This document shows, piece by piece, positions 45,378-56,692 of a DNA stretch of 64,000 bases. Source of the stretch: Combretum micranthum (Eukaryota > Streptophyta > Magnoliopsida > Myrtales > Combretaceae); NCBI GenBank assembly GCA_024138025.1, contig JAMXBD010001243.1:368775-432774 (forward strand), written 5' to 3'. The position numbers and the translations under genes are program-made. A model generated the notes under the pieces. The model had not been told where the DNA came from, searched no databases, and saw only the letters and a list, made by a program, of their open reading frames with translations. Each line of letters begins with the position of its first letter. Position 1 is the first letter of the stretch.

Positions 45378-48300
45378 TGTAAGCCCCGGAAAAATTTCAA
45401 TAAATAATTCCAAAATGAACTTCGAAAATAAACCCTAAAAAATCACTCCAAATTAAAACCGAATTTCGACAAGTCCTAAATCACGAACGAATCCAAAAAT
45501 TTCTTAATCATGAGAAAATGAAAATCCTTAAAAATAAAATAAGAATGCAGTGGTCTTCAAATTCAAAACCATGACGTACAAAAATTTCCATATTTAGCTA
45601 CGGCTTGTACAATCCGGTAATATAAAGCCCAAAAACAAATTATTAAAAAATAAATAATGATTAACTTTCGAAAATGAAACCCAATTCAAGAATTCCGAAA
45701 ACGTTAAAAGATATTAAATACTTACAAAAATAAAATTTAAAATAAATTTCTCAAATCAAATATGTTGTATAAACATAAAAATCAGTTTCTAAATTGGCAA
45801 GGATCTAAACTGGAAAAATCACTCGGAAACCCTAATCGGAATACAATAGCTTAAGTCCGGCAATCTAGCGCCCTTAACCCTAGAGGCCGAGGTGTAGTTT
45901 AAATAAGTAGAATAGCTCGTAGTAATATAAGTTTGTTTAAAAATATCAGATTGGTAAATTTTTAACCTATCTCAAACCCGTTCGGATACAGACTTTGAAA
46001 AGCGTGTCCCGGGGCTCGAGATATAAAAAATATACCATTAGTACCGTTAGAATCGTAATTTCATAAGATTTCTAAATATATTAGTTATATAATTTTTCGG
46101 GTTATAAAAGTTACAGTTATAACCTTTTTATCGTATTTTCATTTCTACCGGTAATTGATTAGTTTTTTACACTATTCATTTTATTTCATTACACAATTTT
46201 ATTATTTTTATAATGTATGCCCCGGGTTTCCTAGTAATCGAGTAAACTTCGGAAACCGGAAAATAAAACCCTAAACCGGTTTAGTTCAAGCTTCGTGAGA
46301 AAGATTTAGAAACCCTATACCTGGCTTTTCTTCGGTTTCATATCAAAAGAAATTTTATAAAATAATTTAATATGGAATATTGTTTCAAAGTATTGTAAAC
46401 CCCGGTTTTTCAAGTAACCAAGATAACTCAAGAACCGGAAACCAAAACCCTAAACTGGAATAGCTTAAGACTGGAGTGAGAAATAGGAACCCTAAATCCA
46501 GCTTTTCCTCGGTTTCCAATTAAGAAAATTTTATAAGAAAATTTAAATTTGAATATAGTTCTTGATTATATTTCAAACCAAGAAAAGATCAGATTTTAAG
46601 AAAATTTCAATTCCGGGTCATCCTGGGACCCATTACAGAAAAGCGTGCCCCGAAACTAGAATTTCAAAAATTTGCTTGTGAATACTCATTAGAATCGAAA
46701 TAAAATAAGGATTTCAAAAATATAAATTTCATAATTTTTCGGCTTACGAAAAATACAGTTATAACCTTCTTATTCGTATTTTTCTTACTACCGGTAATTA
46801 AGTTGTCTTGATTACTATTCACTACTATTCACAAGTACAACCTATGACTACTCATTTGTACACCCTATTCTTACAACCACTCAATTCCATTTTTCCTTTC
46901 CAAGGACTTTTGTTTCCAAATAATTATTACAAGTTATGTCACTTTATGTACATCCATCAAAACAAATCAATCAAAACAAGTTAATCAAAAATCAAATCCC
47001 CCCTTTTTCTCATGCATTGGCTAGCATGAAACCCCTCCCATGAAGCTCCATTGTACAATTTTTTTTAAGTATTTTAGTCCCATTTAATCTAATCTCATTT
47101 TATATATAAACTACATTTTCTCTCTCTTTCCTCATTCTTTCATTTTCAAACTTTCTAAAAGGTAAAGGAAGCTCTCATTCCTCTCTTTTTTTTCCGCTAT
47201 GCCGTGAGCTTTATGGCCTCCCACACACACACACACACAACTTGTTTCTTTTTCTTTTATCTCCTATTTTACTCTAAGTAAATGAACTTTTACTCCTTCT
47301 ACTCATAGATCTTTGTAATTGCTAGGTTATTCTTGGATATTTCCAACTAAATGTTCCCATGATCTCTTGATAGGGACAAGGAAATATCAAAACAAGAATA
47401 CCAAACCATCACTAGTAGATCTTGTATTTCAAGGAGCTTTCATGCCATAAGCTTTATGATTTTTCATCAAAAGGTGTTTTGAACAAAAGATCTTTTATAA
47501 AAATGTAGTTTTTATGTTTTCAAAACCTATTTAAGCACTTGATATAGTAGATCTACCATTTCACTACTCATATTCATGTAGGCATTTAAGATCTCATCAT
47601 TATTTTTGAGTTTATGTGCATTAATGGTCTTTAATGCTTTTGTCCTTAGTAAATAACCCTCCTAGTATATAGATCTATAGGTAGATGAGTTAATAATACC
47701 AAAAAGGAAAACACTTTTCAAGAAATGAGTTAGTGTAATTTCGGATGACTTGGGAACCCTAGTTGAAAAATCCTTTTTCCAACTTCTAAACATGTGTTTT
47801 ACAAGAAAAATGAAGCCTATAGGTGATAGATAATGTTTGGTAATATTTTTCATGAGTTTAAATGAGTTTTACTAAAGAAAATATTTAAAAACAAGAGATG
47901 AAGTCTAATAGGAGTTTTGAGTTGAAAGTCTTGAAAACCAAATTCGTAATAATGGATAGATGGTTAGAAAACACTAGTTTTCCAACTTCAAAAATGGTAT
48001 TTTCTTAAATAAATGAAGTCTTTAGGGTATAGGTAAAACAAATACTTAAAGTTCTAAGTATAAGGTGCATTTTTCTTAAAAGAATCAACTTGAAAATGAA
48101 GTTTTCTAAATTCGGATTTTTGGAACCACCCTAGTATAAGACCCACTTAAAAGTTTACGAATGAAGATTTTATTAAAGAAATAAAGGCCTTAGGATATAG
48201 TTAATATAAGAGTCAAATTTCTTTAAAATAAATAGGATTTTCCTAAGAAAAATCCTTAGAATAAGTAGATGTGACCAAATGTAGCAAAGTTAATTGTTAA

Positions 48301-49932
48301 ACAATGGCATGACATAGTGTCTTAAGACAAAGTTTAATTAAATTCTTTAAATCTAAAAATTTTATAAGAACTTAGACTCATTAAAGTTCATATCATGACA
48401 TTCATGATGGGGAAAATCATTGTCATGGCATTTAGTTTCATTTTGTACTTAGGAATCTCAAGTGCATTCGTGAAAACCGCATTTTCGGAATCAAGAAAAC
48501 CGCTGTACAGATCTGATCCTTCATTTGCGAGGCTTAGATATTTTCAAAACTTGATTTAAACTTCATATTTAGAAAGCTCTTCCGAAGTAGATAGAAATCG
48601 ATATAAAATTTGCGAGATTCCGAGTTAAAATGACCAAGTTATGGCCGTTTTAAGTTGGAATTCCTGCTTAAGACGCGAATTACGAATTTGATAGTTCGTA
48701 TGAAGTTGTTGGATTAGTTTGAGTTGAAATACTTATTAGAGTATTTCTTCCTTTTTAGGTGATCCCGAATTCGACGATTCCCTATCATCGGATTATTATT
48801 ACTAGAAGACCGGTGATCCAATGGCCGAGTGAGTTTTCTCCTTGTTTTGTTACCTTGAATGTGCTTGTAGTTAGTTGCATTAGAATTATAGGAACAAGAT
48901 AAAAATCGATATGAATGGGGATGGGATATATGATAAGACTGTGATGAATGTATGCCAAGGAATACTAAAGCATATCGAAACCACGATTTGATTCGATAAC
49001 TGCACCGTTCATTTTATTTCTGTTATATGTATGATATTGGTTGGCCATTCTAAGGAATGTATAAATATTTTTGACCTAAGAAAAAATTAAATTGGTCATG
49101 CATCGCATCGGACATATTGCATTTGGTAGCGTGCTACTCTTACGCAGGTCGATCGGTATAGTCCGAGGACTCGTTTGGATAATGAGACCCGGGATCAGAG
49201 CTCATTCATAGGAAACTAAGGCGCATCGGGGATGCATTCCATGTGTGAGCCTAGCCGAGGTGAGTGCTAAGAGCCGAGGGCTTGGGGACTAGCAGCGGTC
49301 GTGTATACTTCAATACCATCCCTAACCCAAGATACGGAGGGCGTAAATCCATTCTGTGTGTGGGTTCTGGATACCCATGCATAATTGCTTACTCATGTGT
49401 TTGTTCATGCATAGCATATGACTGATTAATACTTGCTTGTTATGGTACGGAATTAAGGGAATTCTCACTAAGCTAGTGTAGCTTATACCCCAATAGTCGT
49501 TTATATGAACAGGTTATCTCGAGAATGCAAAGTGGGGACCGAATTGGTTGGAGCCGGGAATGACTCCGGGATTTCGGCAAAGAATACGAATGCTTGAAGC
49601 TATTAGCTAGGTTTTATTATTTTCCTTATAATAGTTTATGTAGGGAAGTCTGTGGATGAATGTAATTGGAGTTGAATGATTTGTATTTTGAAGTATAGTG
49701 ATTCGTATATGAAGTATAGTGGTTTGTATCTGAAGTATAGTAAATTTGTATTTCCTTTATATTGTTACTCAATTGTATCAACATAAAATGTATCATTCCG
49801 ATGTGTCTCCTTTATGTGTTAGACGCCTTGTACATAGTATGGAAGCCTTCGCGTGACTGAGGTGGTCATTCTTAGGCTCTAATATTGTGTACGGCAGACT
49901 GCCACGTTTAGGATACCCTTTGGGGCGTGACA
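45378..49932 (+). mobile_element. L-family element, copy G (4,555 bp), inserted in LINE ORF2
   Basis: Starts TGTAAGCCCCGG, ends GGGGCGTGACA, flanked by GAGAA on both sides (45373-45377 and 49933-49937). The neighbouring LINE copy at 61355 shows the uninterrupted sequence, so the borders are exact. The first 835 bp and the last 1.35 kb match copy A. In between, two further family 5' starts appear: TGTATGCCCCGGG at 46214 and TGTAAACCCCGG at 46394, both like copy B's start. Other landmarks: TATA block (46092-46160, decayed second at 46735), (CA)n at 47223, tandem units (47800-48200), 'AAGACCGGTGATCC' (48808), dyad (49470-49484). No coding frame. Confidence 0.8.
46092..46160 (+). promoter_or_regulatory. 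Conserved TATA block of the L family (copy G)
   Basis: AATTTTTCGGGTTATAAAAG with TATAAAA at 46103-46109, then 'TTATAACC' and 'TACCGGTAATTG'. It lies 725 bp from the start, as in copy A (723 bp). Confidence 0.5.
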
Positions 49933-49937
49933 GAGAA

Positions 49938-51137
49938 GAATTATGAGTGATGGAAGCTTGATTAGGGTGGGTGTTCTCTAAGTATTTAGAATGCAAAAAT
50001 TGAGATAGGAGAGAAGATTCAGTATGGAAACGCCACCATAATTTGATTTCAAAGGATTTGGAGACATCAGATAAAGCACGAAAACCCACACCACCTTCTT
50101 CAATAGGGAAGCAAAGATTAGCCCAAGAAGACCAATGAGTAGCCCTAGAAGTAGAGGAATCCCCCCAGAAGAAATTAGCAAATATGCTCTCCAGTTTTTT
50201 AATGACCCATTTAGGAGGTTGAACAGACTGAATGAGATATAGGGGTAATGAAGATAAAATACTTTTAATGAGAACAATTTTACCCCCACCAGAGAGCCAA
50301 AGATTAGCCCAGTTTTGGAGACGATGGGACACTTTATGAAACAAATCATTGAAGCTTTGGTGGTCACGCCAACCCAGAGAAAGAGGAGACCCTAAATAAT
50401 TTAGGGGTAGGTTTTGTTCTTTCATACTGGTAAGATTCCTAATAGGGCGTTTCCTAGAAAACTTAGATTTCCTGGGGAAAACAAGGGAGCTCTTTTGACA
50501 ATTGATTTTTTGCCTGGATATAGACTCATATTGAGATAAAAAGCCAAGAACCCTTTTGACAGAGGATTTAGCACCATTTAGGAAAAGGATATAGTCATCG
50601 GCAAAGCAAAGGTGAGAAATCCAAGAGGGTGCCTTGGTCTTGTATCTGATGGAAGGATAAGTAGAGAAGTAATGATTCAAACCTTGAGATAAATATTCAG
50701 AAGCGAGGATGAAAAGAGCAGGAGAAAGAGGGTCCCCCTGGCGAAGGCCTCTAGTTGAATTGAAAAAACCAAAGCCCTTTCCATTGACAATAACAGAGAA
50801 CCAACTATTACACATAATTCTTTTCACCATATAAGTAAACTTCCAGTGAAAACCAAGGCAATCTAGCATAGAAAAGAGGAAGTTCCAGTCTAGCCTATCA
50901 TAAGCTTTTTCCATATCTAATTTCATAACTAGGTTCCCTCCTCTAATCTTGTAATCCAGATCATATAAAAGCTCCTAGGCTAGAAGAATATTATCAATGA
51001 TGTTTCTGCCTCTTACAAAACCCGTTTGATTAAAGGTTATGGCTTTAGGAAGGATTTCACTAAGCCTAGAAGTAAGAATTTTTGAGAAAATTTTTGCAGA
51101 AGTGTTACACAAGCTAGTAGGCCTGAAATCCTTCCAA
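49938..51137 (-). pseudogene. LINE ORF2, reverse transcriptase domain
   Basis: Frames give the non-LTR RT in order: 'FRP' and 'SAKIFSKILTSRL' blocks, 'NQTGFVRGRNIIDN', 'MKLDMEKAYDRLDW' (50926), 'GLRQGDPLSPALF' and the catalytic 'CFADDYILF' (FADD, 50605-50594), then the thumb ('NYLGSPLSLGWRDH') and 'IFANFFWG'. The domain copies LINE RNA at the nick. Stops at about 51137 (CAG/CAA to TAG compared with the other LINE) and about 50977 interrupt the frame, while the catalytic Asp pair is intact. It ends at the insertion of copy G and resumes at 45372. Confidence 0.9.
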
Positions 51138-51139
51138 GA

Positions 51140-52632
51140 CTAAGGGTTATTATTTTTGGGGATTAGAACAATGGAGGCTGCTGTGTAAAACCTTGGAAGA
51201 CGTAAGCCTTCAAAAAATTCAATAACCGCTTTGTAAAAGTCTTGTCCAATAATGTGCCAACATGTTTTATAAAAAAGGCCTCCAAACCCATCTGGGCCTG
51301 GTTCCGAATCATTTGCTAAATCATTGATAATATTCTTCACCTCCTCAAAAGATGGAGTAGAGATAAGGAAAGAGTTGTCCATAGGGGAGATAGCTTGTTT
51401 TAACCACTTAGGTAGAGAAAAAGGCTTCACCTGGCAATCCTTATTCAAAAGATCTTGAGAAAAAGAGGATGCAGAATATCCTAGATCATCTCCTTCTATC
51501 CAGTTACCATCCACATCTTTGATTTTACTTATCATGTTTCTCTTTCTTCTTTCTTTAATAATTGCATGATAATATTTAGTATTCCTATCCCCATCTTTAA
51601 GCCATTTGACCTTAGATTTTTGTTGCCAAAATAAGTTTTCCTGATCAATTAAATCCATGAGTTCTTTTTTAGCATTTTGCAGTTTAACATAGTTATCATG
51701 ATCATTAGATGCATCAAACAAATTTTCTAGCTCATTAACCTCACTCTCCTTAGCATTTAGATTTTTATGAACATTGCCAAAGATCTTTTTATTCCATGTC
51801 TTAAGAGAAGATTTTAACCTGGTGAGCTTTAATTGAAAATTAAGGAGGCCAGCTACATTGCAATCCCCTTTCCAAGAGTTTTCAACCACTGATAGAAAAG
51901 AAGGGTGACAAGTCCACATATTTTGAAATTTAAACTTAGAGGTGTGGTTCTCCTTCTTTTTATCATAACTAAGAAGAAAGGGGCAATGATCATAACAAGT
52001 TTTATTTAGATGCTCAACTTTAATCAGGTCTAAATTAGAAATCCAATCAGCATTAATTAAGGCTCTATCTAATCTAACATGAACTTTCTTATTAGACCAA
52101 GTATAATCATTCCCTACATAGCCAGCATCAGAAAGGCTACAATCATATAAAGCAGACTGAAAATCAAGAATAGATTGTGTAGAGTAAGAGTTACCTCCAA
52201 ATCTTTCATGTAGAGATAGAACAGCGTTGAAGTCCCCTACAACTAGCCATGGACATTTGATGTGAGTATTAATGTCTCTAAGACCATCCCATAGCAATTG
52301 TCTGAGGGATCTGTTACACTTAGCATAAACCACAGTAACATTGAAAGAAAAGGAGCCATTGGACACACTACATTGAAGATGCATGTATTGTTCATGATTA
52401 ATAATAACGGAACAATTGATATAATCATGCCAAAGGATCTAGATTTTAGAATTTTTATTAAAAGCAAAATTCTTAAATTTTAACTTCCTAGCTATGTTGT
52501 CAATTTTCTCAGAAGTAGTCATAGGTTCAGCTATCATGAGAAGTTGGATCAATGAGTTTTAATAAGGCTTTTAAGCCTTTTTATTGATCTACCATTAACT
52601 ATACCCCTAATATTCCAAAAAATTGCTTTCAT
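51140..52632 (-). pseudogene. LINE ORF2, APE-type endonuclease and linker
   Basis: An ATG at 52632 starts 'MKAIFWNIRGIVNGRSI', the usual beginning of plant L1 ORF2. After a stop and shift near 52550 and a TAG near 52441 (K-I-*-I-L), a 414-codon frame (52384-51140) carries 'VVYAKC', 'PWLVVGDFNAVLS' (about 52237), 'YTWSNKKVHVRLDRALI' and 'DHCPFLLS', the conserved endonuclease blocks with Asp, Asn and His. The 'SDH' triad start is Tyr here (CYDHCP) while the second LINE keeps Ser. The enzyme nicks target DNA. The C-terminal half is a Lys/Glu-rich linker ending in 'SEPGPDGFGGLFYK', the first RT block. The ORF1 stop lies 134 bp upstream. Confidence 0.85.
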
Positions 52633-52766
52633 GGGGAACCTTCAGAAAGGGCACCAAACAAAATGTTGCTACGTGCCCTAGTAGCATAAGGAGAGGAGGG
52701 ACATAATGACCTACCTGGATCATAGGCAAAGGGTTTGTCTTTTCTACCTGGTAGATAAGAGTCATC

Positions 52767-53232
52767 TCAGGATTTTCCTTTGTGTAGGATAGGTTCACAG
52801 TCTGAGTCCTCTTTGTCTAAAGCCGAGTCATGAGACTCTATATCATTCTCATGATCCTCCTTTGATTCTTCTTTAGAAGAATGCTGACTACTATAGACTA
52901 AAGCTGTAGGGTCAGATTCTTCTTCTTCTATAAGCCTTTTAGGAGTGGATAAGATATCCTCTTCAATATCTCTAACCATGAGGCTAGGAGGAGAATCCTC
53001 TACATTTAACACACAGGTAGTTAGAGGAAAAAAAAGAAGAGGGGGAGGCGTGCCTGGAGATGGATCTTTGTTGTAAGTCGCCTTCATTTGTAATTGATCT
53101 TCTTTTGGAGGATCTGCATCTTGTGTAAGACTTGGAGGCACAATTTCAAGAGAAGAAACTTTTTCCTTTCCTTTATCATTGTTGATGAGATCCTTTTTTG
53201 GGATATAAATTTGCTTTGTTTGTTTGGGTTTA
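52767..53232 (-). pseudogene. LINE ORF1, 3' part (separated by the CRM-like element)
   Basis: An open frame on the minus strand from the insertion point to a stop at 52767: basic at first ('HKPKQTKQIYIPKK') and then acidic and Ser-rich ('EEEESDPTALVYSSQHSS'). It is the C-terminal tail of ORF1, which begins at 60909. After removing the 6,818-bp element and one GTTTA, the frame continues without a break: 859 + 461 = 1,320 nt, 439 codons and a stop. Confidence 0.8.
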
Positions 53233-53547
53233 TGATGTGAGAACCTTTGCAATCACGCGTGAGAACCCTTTTGGATATTATAAACCCCCAGCACAGTAAT
53301 ACGAAAACCCACGAATTCTATCGGTAATCAATCCCTAAGATGGATTAGAAATAGATTTATCTTAGTGTTTGATCTAAATAGATAGAATAAGGTTAGCCCT
53401 ATCTCCGAAACACTCCACAAAGAAGGCGATCAAAAACTCCTTTGAATGTTCCTATAGCATGTATTCTAAATCAAGAACACAAAGATTTCAAGCAAAAGCT
53501 TTGGTTTTTCATTTAATAATAATCTGTCCTTTTCAAACAATCAAATA

Positions 53548-53560
53548 GGTTTATATATCC
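53548..53560 (-). promoter_or_regulatory. TATA box of the 3' LTR
   Basis: The minus strand reads GGATATATAAACC; identical to 59584-59596 in the other LTR. It lies just downstream of the GC-rich U3 block. Confidence 0.55.
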
Positions 53561-53611
53561 AAAACAAAGGAAAACAAAATGTCAAAACAAGGAATTAATA
53601 CGTCCTAAATG

Positions 53612-53765
53612 ATGGTTGGCGGCCAATCAAAGATGGCAGGCGGCCATGAGCAAATTGGACAAATTTCGCAAAGTTAAAAAAAAAACGGCCAGAGGGGTCA
53701 TGGCCGGCGGCTTTAGGAGAATGGCTGGCGGCCTTGGGGAATGGCTGGCAGCCATTCTTGCTGCT
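53612..53765 (-). repeat. GC-rich U3 minisatellite of the CRM-like LTR
   Basis: Repeated 'ATGGCTGGCGGCC'-like words at irregular spacing. The 5' LTR has fewer (59648-59755), accounting for most of the length difference between the LTRs. Confidence 0.6.
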
Positions 53766-53790
53766 CCCTGCAAATCAGCTTCCCTTTGCT

Positions 53791-55229
53791 CTATTTGAAT
53801 GTTGCTTCAAAAATATTGAAGTATACTTGCTCCCTCCTTGTTCCAAAGCCTTGATAATCTTGTGATTCATCCTTGGCATGCTCTAATAAGCCTTGGAAGT
53901 GATTATTGTAGGCTTGTTGAAGCTTCTTAGCTCGAGCTCTTGTGATTGGTCCTTGAGGAAAACTTATTGAACTTGAATTCCTTTGAGTTTCCGTGGTAGC
54001 CATTTGATCTTCATGTTGGTTTAAATCTAAACTTTGGACCGTTGGCTCTTTCGTAACATTCCCCCTCTCCTCAAAAGGATTCGTCCTCGAATCAAAAGCA
54101 TCACCTACATCAAAAGGACTAAGATCAGCAACATTAAATGTTGCACTAACATTATACTCACCAGGTAAGTCCACTTTATAGGCATTATCATTGATCCGTT
54201 CAAGTATCTGAAATGGACCATCTCCTCTTGGATTCAATTTAGACTTTCGTTTGTATTGGAAACCGCTCTTTGCGAAAATGAACCCAAACCCAATCTCCGG
54301 GTTGAAAAATCATAGGTCTCCTTCTTTGTTCACCCTTGAAGCTACCTTGGCATTTTGTTGCTCAATTCGGTCCTTCATTTATGTAGCTTCCTCACAAAGT
54401 CTGCCTTAGATTCAGCATCAAAACTAACAAACTTGTTAGGCGGTAATGGCAATAAATCAATAGGAGATAGTGGATTAAAACCATAAACAATCTCAAATGG
54501 AGAACAATGAGTAGTGCTATGAATAGCCCTATTATATGCAAACTCCACAAAAGGTAGGCAATCCTCCCAAGTCCTAATGTTTTTCTGTATTATTGCCCTC
54601 AACAATTGAATCAAAGTGCGATTTACCACCTTCGTTTGTCCATCCATTTGTCGATGACAGGTAGTTGAAAACATGAGCTTAGTCCCTAACTTTCCCCACA
54701 AAACTTTGCAGAAATGACTAAAAAATTTTTCATCCCTATCACTAACAATGCTTTTAGGTATGCCATGCAAACGCACTACCTCTCTAAAGAACAAATCAGC
54801 AATGAATGTAGCATCATCAGTTTTATGACATGGAATAAAATGATCCATTTTACTAAACCTATCAACCACCACAAAAATACTATCATGTCCTTTCCTAGTC
54901 CTAGGCAATCCTAGTACAAAATCCATAGACACAGCAGTCCAAGGTTCATCAGGAACAGGTAATGGTGTATATAATCCATGTGGTTGTAGTTTAGACTTAG
55001 CCTCCTTACATGTAATGCAATGTTGACAAACTTTATGCACATCATGTCTCATGCCAGGCCAGAAAAAGTGTTCATGCAGCATATCATAGGTCTTATCTAC
55101 CCGAAATGCCCCATTAAGCCCCTCCATGTGCTTCCTTAACCAACAATTCCCTAATAGATCCTTTGGGAATGCACAATTTATTCTTCTTAAACAAGAATCC
55201 ATTGGACACAAAGTAATCATTTATTCCAG
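53791..55229 (-). pseudogene. CRM-like integrase
   Basis: The N-terminal zinc region '[21 protein letters not shown]' (H2C2) is followed by the core: '[10 protein letters not shown]' (first Asp), '[14 protein letters not shown]' (second Asp) and, 35 residues later, '[11 protein letters not shown]', where the expected catalytic Glu is Lys (codon AAG at 54632-54630). Integrase joins element DNA to the target; with this change it should be inactive. After a broken stretch (54374-54238) comes 'NPRGDGPFQILERINDNAYK', the C-terminal module, then an acidic tail 'SRTNPFEE' that enters the 3' LTR and ends 'QVYFNIFEATFK' at 53791. The extension into the LTR with 'GPITRARAKKLQ' is the feature used for the CRM call. 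Confidence 0.85.
54059..54075 (-). promoter_or_regulatory. Polypurine tract of the CRM-like element
   Basis: The minus strand reads TTGAGGAGAGGGGGAA just before the TG of the 3' LTR. Confidence 0.75.
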
Positions 55230-56692
55230 TCCCATCAACACAAGCATTAAAAATTTCAGAAAAATCAACATCTGTTGGATACAAATCTTTTACTAACTCA
55301 AAACCTAGCAAAGAAGTACTAAGAGAGTTAAGTAAAGCATACCTCCTGGAAAGTGCATCAGCAACAATATTTTCCTTACCTTGCTTGTATTTGATCACAT
55401 ATGGGAATGTTTCAATGAATTCCACCCACTTGGCATGCCTCCGGTTCAGCTTATCTTGACCTTTCAGATGTTTCAAGCTTTCATGATCAGTATGTATGAC
55501 AAACTCCTTAGGCCAAAGGTAGTGTTGCCATGTTTGTAAGGCTCGACTAAGGCATACAACTCCTTGTCATATGTGGATACTTCAATGCCGCTCCACTCAA
55601 CTTTTCACTGAAGTACATTAGTGGCCTATGGTCCTGCATTAAAACAGCTCCAATTCCTATGCCACTAGCATCACATTCAATCTCAAAAGTTTTGTCAAAA
55701 TCAGGTAAAGCAAGCAATGGTGCATTACACAATTTTTCTTTAAGTTCATTAAAGGCATGTTCTTGTGTATCGCCCCAAGTAAATCCAACATTCTTTTTAA
55801 CAAGCTCATTCAATGGTGCAGCAATAGTACTAAAATCCTTGATGAATCTTCTATAAAATCCAGCAAGTCCATGAAAACTCCGCACCTCACTAGCTGTCTT
55901 AGGTCTAGGCCACTCCTTAATGGCTCTAACCTTCTCTTCATCAACCTCCACTCCATGACTAGACACAACAAAACCAAGAAAATTAACCTTATCCATGCAA
56001 AACTACACTTCTTAAGGTTTGCAAATAATTTCTCCTCCCTTAGTTTTGCCAAAACCAGTTTCACATGCAACATGATCATTCAAAGACTTAGAGTAAATCA
56101 AAATATCATCAAAATAAACCACAACAAATTTACCTAAGTATTCACGCAGCACATGATTCATCAAACGCATAAAAGTACTAGGTGCATTTGTAAGACCAAA
56201 CGGCATAACAAGCCATTCATACAAACCATATTTAGTCTTAAATGCAGTTTTCCATTCATCTCCTACTTGCATGCGTATTTGATAGTAACGGATTTTAAAT
56301 CAATTTTTGTAAACAAACACGAACCATACAATTCATCTAACATATCATCTAACCTAGGAATAGGATGACGATACTTTACAGTGATTTTATTGATGGCCCT
56401 GCAGTCTACACACATTCTCCAAGTCCCGTCCTTCTTAGGTACTAAGATTACAGGAACCGAACAAGGACTTAAGCTCTCCCTCACATACCCCTTCTAGCAA
56501 CTCCTCAACCTGCTTTTGAATCTCCTTTGCCTCACTAGGATTAGTCCTATAGGCAGGTCGGTTGGGTATGGCAGCTCCAGGAATGAAGTCAATCTTATGC
56601 TCTATGCCCCTCACTGGTGGAAGTCCACTAGGCATCTCTTCTGGAAACACATCTTCAAATTCCTGCAACAAATCAGAAAACACACTAGGCAA
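55230..56692 (-). pseudogene. CRM-like reverse transcriptase and RNase H
   Basis: Consecutive frames give 'VFPEEMPSGLPPVRGIEHKI', '[18 protein letters not shown]', '[15 protein letters not shown]', '[20 protein letters not shown]' and the catalytic '[12 protein letters not shown]' (YFDD at 56116-56105). Then follow '[20 protein letters not shown]', '[16 protein letters not shown]' and the RNase H start '[18 protein letters not shown]', ending in '[13 protein letters not shown]' (about 55345). The enzyme makes the cDNA. Shifts near 56485, 56272, 56070, 55995 and 55560, and another near 55140, cut the frame; domain order and active-site residues are otherwise preserved. Confidence 0.9.

Larger units (their letters stand above)
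53233..54058 (-). repeat. 3' LTR of the CRM-like element (826 bp)
   Basis: TG...CA ends; differs from the 5' LTR by scattered, mostly C/T changes and by about 47 extra bases in the GC-rich block (53690-53760). It encodes the C-terminal tail of the polyprotein (stop at 53791). A TATA box lies at 53548-53560. Confidence 0.9.

Noticed and set aside
49793..49937. C-terminal extension of the LINE RT frame into copy G
   Set aside because: The last 48 or so codons of that open frame are L-family DNA read through by chance; the LINE frame really continues at 45372.
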